Shown: positions 1 to 9,667 of the stretch, one piece after another
Layout: every line of letters starts with the position of its first letter
How positions within the stretch are numbered: the first letter of the stretch is position 1
Origin: Aquiflexum gelatinilyticum
GTDB lineage: Bacteria; Bacteroidota; Bacteroidia; Cytophagales; Cyclobacteriaceae
Reading direction: 5' to 3'
Length of the DNA: 64,000 nucleotides
Assembly: GCF_024741135.1 (NCBI RefSeq)
Contig: NZ_JANSUY010000003.1
Location: 1 to 64,000, forward strand
Made by a program: the position numbers and the translations under genes
Notes under the pieces: model-generated
What the model was told of the DNA's origin: nothing
Database searches by the model: none
The model's input: the letters and a program-made list of their open reading frames with translations, nothing else

Positions 1-170
1 CCGTTGGTAGGGTAGTTTTGGTTGGATTGGAGCCGGTATGTAGTACCATTGGTAGTCCCATTGAACCTGAATTCAATTTTTCCGTTGGTTTGGTTCATCA
101 AGAAAAACCCATCCGGAGAACCTTTGGAAATAATGGCCTTTTTAGCCAATGAAGAAGGTTTGATCCATGC
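1..170. repeat. Direct repeat copy A (LamG-coding, identical to 3190-3359)
   Basis: By eye, bases 1-170 match 3190-3359 without a difference, then diverge at base 171. Similarity resumes more loosely through the rest of the LamG and Big2 coding sequence. The copy may begin before the window. Confidence 0.85.
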
Positions 171-2348
171 GGCAATGGTAATTTCATTGTTGAAATCAAG
201 ACTTGGATTGTGGGGAACAGTACCGAAGCTGTTGGAACCGCCACTGAGCCTGAGTGCAAGACCTTCCTGACCGCTTACCCACGACATTCCGGAGGTGTTT
301 CCCACTGTGGCATTATTGCCATTGCCCGAGTGGTCAATGAGTATGTTTCCGCTGTTTTCCTCCAGTTTCCAATAGCCTACAAGGTTAAGATCAGAATGAG
401 TGTCTAGAACTGAAACAGACGAAGAGGAAGTAAAATCCCCATCTTCGGACCTTGCTGTAATGATAGCATCCCCAACAGATAAACCTGTTACCAATCCTGT
501 AGAGTTAACTGTGGCAACCAATGGATTGGAAGAGGACCAAATTACATTTTTATTCGAGGCATTAGAAGGAATGATTGTGGCTGTTATTTGTTGGCTATCA
601 CCTACATTAACTGAAGTTGCCGTAGGAGAAGTACTTATTCCGGAAACTGGAACTACAACAGACTCAATTATGGAAAATACAATCGTTGTGGTAGGTCCCT
701 CAGTTCCACTTCTGTTAGACCCTGAATACGGAATTGCAGATAAAGTATAAGTCCCTGCTGGTAAATTTCTACCGCTGTAATTTCCATTGCTATCACCAAA
801 TAAAGAATATGGAGCTCCGTTTTCTGTCCTTGATGCCGTGATTGGTCCTGTCAAAGAAATAAACACACTTCCGATTAACGAAGGTAGGGTATTTACTCTA
901 AAATTAAGACTTAAGTTTTGTAGTTGTTCTAAATTTAGAATACTGCTATTTTCTAAGATGATGACATCATCATTTGTACCGGCGTTGACCAAAGTAAAGC
1001 TTTCAATACTGATAGAGGAGGTGTTTGGATTAACGGTTATTGAAGTACTTGCCGAAAAATCACCATCCTGAGTCCGTGCGGTAATCAAAGCTGAACCAAC
1101 GGAAATTCCTGTCACCAAGCCAGTCGAATTTACACTTGCAACAGAAGAATTGGATGAAGTCCAGTTTATAGACTTATTGGTGGCATTTGTAGGTACAACA
1201 GTCGCAAAAATCTGTTGCGAACTACCTACCAAAACCAATGCTGTGCTAGGATTGACAGAAATACCCGTGACTCCGATTATTGAAGTGTTTGGTGAAACGG
1301 TAATAGTAGAAGTACCTGTGAAATTACCATCTTGAGTTCTTGCTGTAATGTTGGTTGTTCCTTCCGAAACTGCAGAGACCAATCCATTAGAACTAACAGT
1401 TGCAATAGCCGGGTTTGAGGAAGACCAAATAACAGTTTTGTTGGTTGCATTTGCAGGTGATACACTCGCAGCGATTTGTTGAGAATTACCAACTAACAAA
1501 TTGGAATTGCTTGGAGTAACTGTTATACCCGAAACATTTATAATAGGGGGTTGTATTGAACAAGTAGTTTCGAGCTTATTCAAATCTCTTGGGCTTGATG
1601 CATTTTGATGAAGAATAATCCTATCTATTAAATGGTAGGAAGACCTTGCGGACAATTCCATCGTATACTCACCCGGTTTATCAAATTGGACAAATATAGG
1701 GTAGCCATTTCCATCGTTAGTTTGGGTTGTAAATGACCAGTTTAAATTGCTTGCAAAAGCTTTAAACCAACCTCCTGAACCTGCACCACTGACTGTTGGG
1801 CTTTTTCCACTGCCTCTTGGATATAGTTTTATACCATCTTTCTCAGCAAAAAAATCGTCGGCATCAGGAAACCTAACCCAAGCATCGTTATGTTCAGATT
1901 TTAAATCACCTCTTCCTACAGCGCTTCGAAATTGAAATTGATAGACTCCAGGTGTATTAATAAATATTGTAGTTGTGATTAGACCATTTCCTGGAACAGA
2001 GGTATATTGAGGACCTGTCCAAACTAGATATCCTGACCCGGTAAATCCTGTAACCGAGCTTTGGACAACCCAATTTGGTGAATAAGCCAGGTTTTCAGCT
2101 TCCATCACCACTAGACCATTGATTTCCTGAAATTGTGATTCACAATTAAATTCAGGAATTGAAGAATTATACCTTAAAAAATGGTCAAAAATAAGATCTG
2201 GATTCCTATTTGAAAACTCCTTATTCAGCAAGGAGTTGGTTTTATAGAGTGTATTAGGAATAAAAGAACTAGATAAAATAAAAACAAACAGGAGCTGGAA
2301 AATTGTTTTAATTTTTAGCTGATTCAAAGAGTTGATATAATAATTCAT
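1..2348 (-). CDS. Partial giant secreted protein: carbohydrate-binding-like N terminus, Big2 repeats, LamG
   Basis: The reading frame opens at the ATG complementary to 2346-2348 and runs off the window edge without a stop (about 782 codons visible). A hydrophobic signal-like stretch (about residues 14-34) is followed by a beta-rich region at about 60-245 resembling a CBM6/35-type carbohydrate-binding module (it contains VVMEAENL). Next come two Big2 Ig-like repeats (signature WSSSNPxxATVxSxGLV), a beta domain also present in the neighbouring 2238-residue protein, a third Big2 repeat, and the start of a LamG/concanavalin-like domain. The LamG DNA is identical over 170 bp to that of the neighbour. 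The missing C terminus probably carries a T9SS sorting domain (inference). Likely a surface or secreted glycan-binding protein; substrate unknown. Confidence 0.85.
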   Translation of the reverse strand, partial: MNYYINSLNQLKIKTIFQLLFVFILSSSFIPNTLYKTNSLLNKEFSNRNPDLIFDHFLRYNSSIPEFNCESQFQEINGLVVMEAENLAYSPNWVVQSSVTGFTGSGYLVWTGPQYTSVPGNGLITTTIFINTPGVYQFQFRSAVGRGDLKSEHNDAWVRFPDADDFFAEKDGIKLYPRGSGKSPTVSGAGSGGWFKAFASNLNWSFTTQTNDGNGYPIFVQFDKPGEYTMELSARSSYHLIDRIILHQNASSPRDLNKLETTCSIQPPIINVSGITVTPSNSNLLVGNSQQIAASVSPANATNKTVIWSSSNPAIATVSSNGLVSAVSEGTTNITARTQDGNFTGTSTITVSPNTSIIGVTGISVNPSTALVLVGSSQQIFATVVPTNATNKSINWTSSNSSVASVNSTGLVTGISVGSALITARTQDGDFSASTSITVNPNTSSISIESFTLVNAGTNDDVIILENSSILNLEQLQNLSLNFRVNTLPSLIGSVFISLTGPITASRTENGAPYSLFGDSNGNYSGRNLPAGTYTLSAIPYSGSNRSGTEGPTTTIVFSIIESVVVPVSGISTSPTATSVNVGDSQQITATIIPSNASNKNVIWSSSNPLVATVNSTGLVTGLSVGDAIITARSEDGDFTSSSSVSVLDTHSDLNLVGYWKLEENSGNILIDHSGNGNNATVGNTSGMSWVSGQEGLALRLSGGSNSFGTVPHNPSLDFNNEITIAAWIKPSSLAKKAIISKGSPDGFFLMNQTNGKIEFRFNGTTNGTTYRLQSNQNYPTN

Positions 2349-2532
2349 TTTATACTTTTTTATGTAAAAATTTTATTTTAAATAAATGCTTTTTTGATGA
2401 TCAACAAATAATACTCTAAGAAAAACATGATTTCAATTGGAATTAACAGTCGACTTTAATCTATTTCTCCAAACTGGATTGATTTTTTTTAAAGTTCAAT
2501 AACGCTGATTTCCAATCTTATAACACCCAATT

Positions 2533-2585
2533 TTTCCATTACATGATTGGCCTGATTTATATTCAGGCCAATCATGTAATGGAAA
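2533..2585. terminator. Long perfect hairpin between two giant genes
   Basis: A 23-bp perfect inverted repeat (arms 2533-2555 and 2563-2585) with a 7-nt loop starts about 10 bp beyond the stop codon of the 2238-codon gene. It lacks a clear U-tract on the minus strand, so it may act as a terminator or as an RNA-stabilising hairpin. Confidence 0.6.
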
Positions 2586-2594
2586 GTTCAACTT

Positions 2595-5500
2595 TTATTT
2601 CTTGATAAATTTGACTTGAGTAAATCTGCCATTACCCATATCTAACATGAGCAGATAAGTTCCTGCTGCCATTCTTGATTGTTTAAGATCAAGCAAAATC
2701 TCCCCATTTTCTGTAATAGTGGACTGATTGACATACATTCTACCCATCATGTCATATACTAAAATCCCAACTTTTACATCATCTAAGACATTCATTTTTA
2801 TGGAAAGGACATCTTCCACAGGATTAGGATAAACTTTAAGGCCAAATTTGGAATTTTCAACTCTTTCCTGGGTATTTTTTTCGAGTGCTGAATTATTTTC
2901 TTGAGAGTTTGCTGATCCTCCTTTTATGACCGGATTCTCATTGGTTCTAAAGGATCCCCCTGAATTTGCCAAATTTAATATTTCGGTACTGTTTAGTGCT
3001 CTTCCGTACAGCCTGACTTCATCAAGGTCACCGGTCCACCTGTTGATACCGTCCCAAGCGCCAATTTGCAGATTGGTGGTATTAGGTCTGATGGTCACAG
3101 GAGCGTATGTTGCCGAATTGTCTTCTACACCGTTGATATAGATCACGGATTTTGTACCGTTGAATGTGACGGCGACATGCATCCAAGTTCCGTTGGTAGG
3201 GTAGTTTTGGTTGGATTGGAGCCGGTATGTAGTACCATTGGTAGTCCCATTGAACCTGAATTCAATTTTTCCGTTGGTTTGGTTCATCAAGAAAAACCCA
3301 TCCGGAGAACCTTTGGAAATAATGGCCTTTTTAGCCAATGAAGAAGGTTTGATCCATGCAGCAACAGTAATCTCATTTGTGAATTCGAGGCTTGGATTGT
3401 GGGGAACAGAACCAAAACTGCCGGAATTTCCGGTGGGTTTGAGTGCAAGACCTTCCTGCCCGCTTACCCATGATATTCCTGTAATATTTACTACTGTTGC
3501 GTTGTTTTCATTGCCTGAGTGGTCAAAGAGTATGTTTCCTCCGTTTTCCTCCATCTTCCAATGGCCTACAAGGTTAAGATCAGAATGAGTGTCTATAACT
3601 GAAACAGACGCGGAAGAGGTATAATCCCCATCTTCGGACATTGCGGAAATGATAGCATCCCCAACAGATATGCCAATTACCAATCCTGTGGAATTTACTG
3701 TAGCCACATTTTCGTTAGAGCTAATCCAAATAATGTTTTGGTTTGTAGCATTGGTAGGAGAAATGGTAGAGACAAGCTGTAATGTACCTCCAACCTCTAT
3801 GGATGGGTTAGTTGGACTAATAGATATTCCGGTAACAGGAATGTTGGGAATAACATCATCGACGATGGAAAATTGTATAGAAAGGGGTTTACCTGCTATG
3901 CCTGTACCGCCGGCTCCTGTGTATGGAGTAGCAACTATTGAATAATCGCCTAAGGGCAAACTGATGCCTTCATCACCCAGAAGGGAATAAGGTGCCTCAT
4001 CATCAAATCTTGATAAGGTTACAGGCCCGGTTAAAGATAAGAATACGCTTCCAACTGAAGTTGGATTAGAAATTGCCTTTAAGTTTAATTCTAAGCCATT
4101 TATTTGACCCAATTGAACCTGTGAGCCGTCAGCCAGTTCTACCAAATCCACATTGTTTTCATTATTTATCAATGTAAAACCATCAACTTTTAATAAGGAA
4201 TTAATTATGGGTATTTCTAACTCAAGGCCCATATCATATTTAATAAGCAAATTTGCCTCTGGATTGTCTTTTTCTCCAATATATTCAATTCTTAAAGTGT
4301 GGCTTGAATACGGCAATAACATTGAATTTGTAATACCACCTAGCACAACTGTGAAATCCCCTGCATCTATCCCTGTAAATGTGATTTCTTTTAAAATGAT
4401 ACCTTGATTTCCTTCAGAAATATCGATTTCAAAATCTTCTGAAATTCCATTGACCATATTGATAGCATTTGGACCAACGAGAAGGCTCTTTGATATAGAA
4501 TTTCCAAACGGTTCATTCAATCCGTAAAATTCCATGTTTCTTTGACTTCCGCTTCCTCTGTTAGGTGAACCACCAGCAACGAATAATCCTTTACCCGAAA
4601 CAATTCCCTGCGTACCATGTCTTCTGAAATTTAGATTGGGTCCTGTTGACCAGGTCTGAGTTTGTGGATCGAATATTTCTGTGATGTTTAGTGCTAATTC
4701 ATTCCCAACTCCAGGAATTTCACCTCCGGCTATAAGCAATTTATTTTCAAAATTAGCAACGACAGCACCGGCCCTTGGTGTAGGAATATCTAAGCTACTT
4801 GGGAGTGTACTCCAAGTTTCTGTTTCAAAATCATAAACATCGACCTCTTTAATCACAGGTCCAAAAGTACCACCCGGTCCACCTGATAACCTCCCTGACG
4901 CGACATATATTTTATTCCCAATCGTTACTGCATGAAAATGATCTCTAGGTCGGGGTGCATCGCCCAAAACAGTCCAAATTCCTGTGGAAGGATCAAATTC
5001 ATCAAAATAAGGCACATATTGACCGTTATGACCTAATTTATTACCTGCAATCACATAGAATTTATCATTATGAACAACAAGACCCGCTGATCCTCTTCTT
5101 CTATCTTCGGGGATTTCCGGTCCTTGAAAATATTGCTCTAAAACAGGATCAAAAATCCATACATGGGTCGCTGGTTTTTCATTCGGGAAAGCATTGTCTT
5201 CGAAAGCACCGATCACCCAAATATATCCTTTATACTCAGTCGCTTGGAAGTGGTTGAAACTTACTGGGGCTACTCCGCTAAGTGCTCTCCAGCTATCTTG
5301 ATGGTAATCATAAACATCAATGGTTTTAGAATTTTCTCGGCCACCCATCACATAGAAATTTTCACCCGCCTGTACAAATGAAGCTTCGTGTCTCTCAGAG
5401 TAATTTTGATTTTCATTGACAATATTCCAATTTTCGAAAGGAAGAATAGTCCAAGAAAACGTAGTAAATTCTTGATTTGGTACAGGACTATTCGAATCAG

Positions 5501-8500
5501 TTGCCCAAATGGTTACATTATAGGTTTGGTTGGTTTGTGCAGTAGGGCTGACAGTTCCATATAGTCTTCCATTAACCGGTTCTATGTCAATCCCCGGAGG
5601 TAGGTTTAAAGCACTGTAAAGAATTGTACCTATACCTCCTGTGGCGGAACACAATAAATTACCATCAAGTACTTGATTAATAGTATTGATTTGATCCGGG
5701 ATTGGATTTGTAAAAGATATAGGTGTTGAAAGAGTAGTTCCAATGACCTCTATGGCATTGATTATTGGATTACCTGTTTTTTTGACAAATTCAATATTCA
5801 ATTGTCCGTCTGATACAATGACCTCAAATTGTTCTACAGCTGCAACACCCTTTCCATATTTCTGTACCAGATCCAAATTGCTTCTAACGGTGCTTCCTTC
5901 CAATCTGATATCAAACTTTCTTTGATCGATATTTATCGGACCTTCACTATTTTCACCCAAATAAAGATTAATGATATATACACCGTTTGGTAAAGGTATT
6001 GTGTATCGCAAATTACCCGCATCTGTTTTTTCTCTTTGGTTTCCAAAAATTGAATTGAAGGTAGATTCAGAAATATAGCTAGGAATTGATGTATGCTTGT
6101 TGTTAAAGAGCAGAGAACTGCTCGAGGAGGTTCCTCCGTTTACAGAATACCCTATCCCATTATACGTGCCGTTTTGATCGTTTGGAACCCAGTTGGGTGC
6201 ATTATTTTCTCCTATTACCTCTTGTCCACCTGCATTGATTCTGTAAATGATTTGGTTTGCCCTAACGACTGAAATTTCAAAACTTTGTTCTACAAAATAA
6301 CCGAAGGAGTCAGTGGCCCTCACGGTGATCACTCCTGTATAGGGAGAATCAGGAAATGTCAGGGTAAGCATATTGCCTTCAATCTGAACTCCAGTCAGAG
6401 ATAATATGGTAGAACTGTATGAAAATGAAAGGTTTTCTACGCCGAAATTATCTCCAAAAAATTGTGACAAATCTATTTCCCTTGGCGGAGAGGATACCTG
6501 CCTTGTAATATTGGGAATTTGGTTGGTCAAATAAGGCTGTTCTCCATCCACCTTAAAGAAATCATAATTAATTAAAAACTCTTTTGAAGGATTAGCGGAT
6601 GTGCCAAAGATACCAACAGCAAGGGGTTTGCTGATGTCCTGGACAGCCTCCAACACTTTCCCTGTGAGAATCATTGTCCCAAGACTAATAATTTCTCTGC
6701 TTCCGATTTTTATTTGAGGTTCTACAGTTCCAAGAATAGGATCAGCATTGATAATAAAAACAACTGTTTCGGAACCCATAGGGCGATCTTCAACTGACAA
6801 AGGAATAATAATAGGATTTGGATCTTCGATATCGTTAATTTCCAGTGAAGCCTTAATACTGGTTTTGGTTAAAACCAACTTCAAGAAATTACTCTGGGTA
6901 CCATCACCCATTTGAATACCCATTTCACCATCATGGTCTATATCATAAAACCCATTTATTGCCTGAAATCCCAAAAGTCCGGCTGATATTCGAAATTTTC
7001 CTGTTTCATTGCCAACATTGATTCCAAATTGAAAACCTTTTTCTTGGTTATTGGCCAAACCATTTGCTGTACCGCCAGTCATAGCCATCAGCATTGCACC
7101 GGCAGCCCCACCATAAATATCGTTTTCTAGTGGGCCAAAACCGGGTTTGTCCAGCCAGTTTAGCCAATTTGGGTTTGATTCTCCATTATTCATCAACCCC
7201 GTAAGACCCAATCCTCGAAAACCAAAAGGCCTTCCTAATCCATCCGTTTTGTCAGAGAAAAGTTCATTATTTATAGGTAAGTTTAATACATCTCCTAATT
7301 GAAAAGGGTCTAATGCATCAAGTATGCCGTCACCATCATCATCAAGATCATTCAAATCAGAAATAAAATCACCATCAAAATCATTAGGTCTTGAGGCGCC
7401 ATCGCAATAAGCAGTTCCATTATCAATTTCATCTTGGTTGGTGAATCCATCATTGTCATAATCTGCACTGGGATCATAAAAAGGATCACCTGGAGGAGGA
7501 CAAAATGGGACGCTTGAAGGGGTAAGAATACTTATTCGACTATCATAAGTCGCCACCCAAATCGTCCCGGGAAATATGTCCTCATCTCCTTGGGTAGTAA
7601 TGCCAAGAGCATTTCCTCCATTCAAAAACCATTTGTCTTCCTCTAAGGAAAGTAAAGTACCATCAGAATTTAACCTGACCAAATGCAAATAACCATCATT
7701 TCTGCCTGCAATAAGTGACCCTTTCAATACCCCATTAAAGTTTGATGCTTTATATTCATCCATCCCATTAGTATTTTTTTTCCACATTGTGACAAATGTA
7801 GGTTGCGGACCATTTGGATTTTGGTTTAAGGGGTCTCTATAATCAGCTTCATTTGGATTGGCAAGACTCAAAGGAACAGGAGGCCAGTTGACTGGTAGAG
7901 AATTTTGTGCATAAAAATCAAAACCCGGTTGGCCTGGAGCAATGGGTTCTAAAATCTCGGTACGGAATACTTCATTTGGAGTATAGAGTGGTGGTAAATT
8001 TACCCAGCCACCATCATCACCAATTGATTTGGTATACAATCCAGCTCCTCCGGGATTAAATGGAAAAGAGGCACCTAAGGAATAAGGGACTCCAGGGTTT
8101 GCCCGAATTGGTGTTGGATGCCCTCCATAATAACTGCCAAATTGATAATTATCTTTATCTTGCGTTATCAGTTCCAAATGGTCTTGATTCCTGACCCATT
8201 CGCCACTTGGTGATTTCTGGCCACTCGAGTTTCCGGGTTCTAAGCTATTATAATTATTGTTTACTATACTTGGAATCCCTTCATTTTCGGGCAATCCTCC
8301 CCAAGTTCCATTTGGCCCATTATCTGAAATAAATATCTTGCCTTCTTCGGTCACAACAAAATCGTATGCATTTCTATAGCCTGCAGAAAAAATCTGTACA
8401 GGTCCGTTTTCAACTATCATCCCCATATTCAACCCGTCATTTCCACCAAAGGGATCACCTACATCGATGCCATCATACCCCGGTTCATTGGGATTATAAA

Positions 8501-9311
8501 TCCCATTGACATTTGGCCTTGAAGGATCATCTAAGGTAGGGATGTCGTATTTAAACTTTCTGCCTGATCTAGAATCGGTTTTGGTAGGCAGAACCTCAAT
8601 TGCATCTAAATCAATGCTTAGCAAAGCAGCTGATAAAGCATATTCTGTAATCCAGGCAAAGCTTGCACTAGGGGCACCCGCATTGGTAAACCCCCCGCTG
8701 GCTACCAATAAATATGGTTTTCCATTAATAACAGTATATTCCACTGCATTAGGAGAATGATTTTCCTCTGATCTTGGCAAACCCCGTACCAAATCAACAG
8801 CATCCCAATTACTGCCAGTCCAAGTCAATTTTGTAATAATCCCAGAGTTGGTATCCAAGACTTTGTCTCCGGTGGGCCCCCCCCATTTTGGGTCACTGGA
8901 ACTGACATAAATAATAGGATTTGATGCTGTTCCAACCACATCAATCCCAGTTATTTGTCTGGTTTTTCTTGATGATAAGTTCCCATCCCAAGCAGGTGTT
9001 CCAAGGTCATCGTAATTAGGAATGTTTTTGACATTAAAAATAATTTCATGGTTTGAAACAGTGTAACTGTTATTGGCATCTTTAATTATGGTATATACCT
9101 GAATTTCCCCTTTTCTTCGGGTTAAATACAAACGATTATCCGGGCCAAAAATTAAGGCTGTACCTTCGGAAGGTGGAGTAAAACCATTAAAATTTAAAGT
9201 GCTTAGGTCAAATTGCACGCTTTGACCATAAACAGGTATTTGGCCAAATGCCAAATAAAACAAAATTAGAGAATTTAGGAAAAGAATAGGAAACTTTAAA
9301 ATATGACTCAT
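2595..9311 (-). CDS. 2238-residue T9SS-secreted multidomain protein (beta-propeller, malectin, Kelch, Big2, LamG)
   Basis: A signal peptide (1-30) precedes a beta-propeller-like region (about 30-600) of the glucose/sorbosone-dehydrogenase type. Aspartate-rich calcium-binding repeats of thrombospondin-3 type follow (about 610-667, e.g. DFDGDFISDLNDLDDDGDG). Then come a malectin domain (about 1019-1187, IIYRINAGGQEV), a He_PIG/Ig-like domain (about 1197-1290), Kelch repeats (about 1295-1595), a Big2 domain (about 1820-1900), a LamG domain (about 1907-2117) and a T9SS type A sorting domain (last about 80 residues, VYPNPVEDVLSIKMN to VKFIKK). Known family roles are glycan binding and export through the T9SS with anchoring at the cell surface; no catalytic site can be assigned with confidence. 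It may bind or remodel the polysaccharide made by the downstream locus (inference). Its paralogous neighbour lies immediately downstream on the same strand. Confidence 0.92.
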   Translation of the reverse strand: MSHILKFPILFLNSLILFYLAFGQIPVYGQSVQFDLSTLNFNGFTPPSEGTALIFGPDNRLYLTRRKGEIQVYTIIKDANNSYTVSNHEIIFNVKNIPNYDDLGTPAWDGNLSSRKTRQITGIDVVGTASNPIIYVSSSDPKWGGPTGDKVLDTNSGIITKLTWTGSNWDAVDLVRGLPRSEENHSPNAVEYTVINGKPYLLVASGGFTNAGAPSASFAWITEYALSAALLSIDLDAIEVLPTKTDSRSGRKFKYDIPTLDDPSRPNVNGIYNPNEPGYDGIDVGDPFGGNDGLNMGMIVENGPVQIFSAGYRNAYDFVVTEEGKIFISDNGPNGTWGGLPENEGIPSIVNNNYNSLEPGNSSGQKSPSGEWVRNQDHLELITQDKDNYQFGSYYGGHPTPIRANPGVPYSLGASFPFNPGGAGLYTKSIGDDGGWVNLPPLYTPNEVFRTEILEPIAPGQPGFDFYAQNSLPVNWPPVPLSLANPNEADYRDPLNQNPNGPQPTFVTMWKKNTNGMDEYKASNFNGVLKGSLIAGRNDGYLHLVRLNSDGTLLSLEEDKWFLNGGNALGITTQGDEDIFPGTIWVATYDSRISILTPSSVPFCPPPGDPFYDPSADYDNDGFTNQDEIDNGTAYCDGASRPNDFDGDFISDLNDLDDDGDGILDALDPFQLGDVLNLPINNELFSDKTDGLGRPFGFRGLGLTGLMNNGESNPNWLNWLDKPGFGPLENDIYGGAAGAMLMAMTGGTANGLANNQEKGFQFGINVGNETGKFRISAGLLGFQAINGFYDIDHDGEMGIQMGDGTQSNFLKLVLTKTSIKASLEINDIEDPNPIIIPLSVEDRPMGSETVVFIINADPILGTVEPQIKIGSREIISLGTMILTGKVLEAVQDISKPLAVGIFGTSANPSKEFLINYDFFKVDGEQPYLTNQIPNITRQVSSPPREIDLSQFFGDNFGVENLSFSYSSTILSLTGVQIEGNMLTLTFPDSPYTGVITVRATDSFGYFVEQSFEISVVRANQIIYRINAGGQEVIGENNAPNWVPNDQNGTYNGIGYSVNGGTSSSSSLLFNNKHTSIPSYISESTFNSIFGNQREKTDAGNLRYTIPLPNGVYIINLYLGENSEGPINIDQRKFDIRLEGSTVRSNLDLVQKYGKGVAAVEQFEVIVSDGQLNIEFVKKTGNPIINAIEVIGTTLSTPISFTNPIPDQINTINQVLDGNLLCSATGGIGTILYSALNLPPGIDIEPVNGRLYGTVSPTAQTNQTYNVTIWATDSNSPVPNQEFTTFSWTILPFENWNIVNENQNYSERHEASFVQAGENFYVMGGRENSKTIDVYDYHQDSWRALSGVAPVSFNHFQATEYKGYIWVIGAFEDNAFPNEKPATHVWIFDPVLEQYFQGPEIPEDRRRGSAGLVVHNDKFYVIAGNKLGHNGQYVPYFDEFDPSTGIWTVLGDAPRPRDHFHAVTIGNKIYVASGRLSGGPGGTFGPVIKEVDVYDFETETWSTLPSSLDIPTPRAGAVVANFENKLLIAGGEIPGVGNELALNITEIFDPQTQTWSTGPNLNFRRHGTQGIVSGKGLFVAGGSPNRGSGSQRNMEFYGLNEPFGNSISKSLLVGPNAINMVNGISEDFEIDISEGNQGIILKEITFTGIDAGDFTVVLGGITNSMLLPYSSHTLRIEYIGEKDNPEANLLIKYDMGLELEIPIINSLLKVDGFTLINNENNVDLVELADGSQVQLGQINGLELNLKAISNPTSVGSVFLSLTGPVTLSRFDDEAPYSLLGDEGISLPLGDYSIVATPYTGAGGTGIAGKPLSIQFSIVDDVIPNIPVTGISISPTNPSIEVGGTLQLVSTISPTNATNQNIIWISSNENVATVNSTGLVIGISVGDAIISAMSEDGDYTSSASVSVIDTHSDLNLVGHWKMEENGGNILFDHSGNENNATVVNITGISWVSGQEGLALKPTGNSGSFGSVPHNPSLEFTNEITVAAWIKPSSLAKKAIISKGSPDGFFLMNQTNGKIEFRFNGTTNGTTYRLQSNQNYPTNGTWMHVAVTFNGTKSVIYINGVEDNSATYAPVTIRPNTTNLQIGAWDGINRWTGDLDEVRLYGRALNSTEILNLANSGGSFRTNENPVIKGGSANSQENNSALEKNTQERVENSKFGLKVYPNPVEDVLSIKMNVLDDVKVGILVYDMMGRMYVNQSTITENGEILLDLKQSRMAAGTYLLMLDMGNGRFTQVKFIKK
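3190..3359. repeat. Direct repeat copy B (LamG-coding, identical to 1-170)
   Basis: Second copy of the 170-bp identical block, inside the LamG domain of the 2238-residue protein. The two copies are 3189 bp apart in the same orientation. Confidence 0.85.
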
Positions 9312-9667
9312 GAAGATAAAATTTAATTGTTAAAAAAAACCTAATTTTTACGTTTGAGATAAATAAATTTTAAATGAATAATTAAATTTTGATAGAATAA
9401 ATGCTATAAACATGGGTTATTTCTTATATTTTTAAAGTGGTGTAGATATACAAATCCATGCAGAAATTATTCTATAATTGTAAATTAAAATAACATTCAA
9501 ATGTAAAAAAAAAATTTTAAAACGCAATAAACTGAATATGAAATATATTTTTTTGAGTTTAAAACAAATAATTTCTGAGAAACAATTTTTAATGAAGGGT
9601 AAGCTCTGCTTATAAAGCCTACCCTTTTTTCTGTATTTTCAGTTTACCACAAAATACAAATCTTTAC
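9312..9667. other. AT-rich spacer upstream of the giant gene
   Basis: Very AT-rich. It should hold the promoter of the minus-strand giant gene, but I could not place a convincing TAnnTTTG element. The only structure seen is the hairpin at 9595-9630. Confidence 0.5.
9595..9630 (+). terminator. Orphan rho-independent terminator-like hairpin
   Basis: AAGGGTAAGC and GCCTACCCTT arms (one mismatch) are followed by a run of T. No plus-strand gene lies upstream in the window, so it may belong to a lost gene or to the edge of the decayed insertion sequence beside it. Confidence 0.45.

Noticed and set aside
9595-9630. Terminator hairpin as insertion-sequence terminal repeat
   Set aside because: No matching copy was found at the right edge of the transposase relic, so it is kept only as a terminator-like hairpin.
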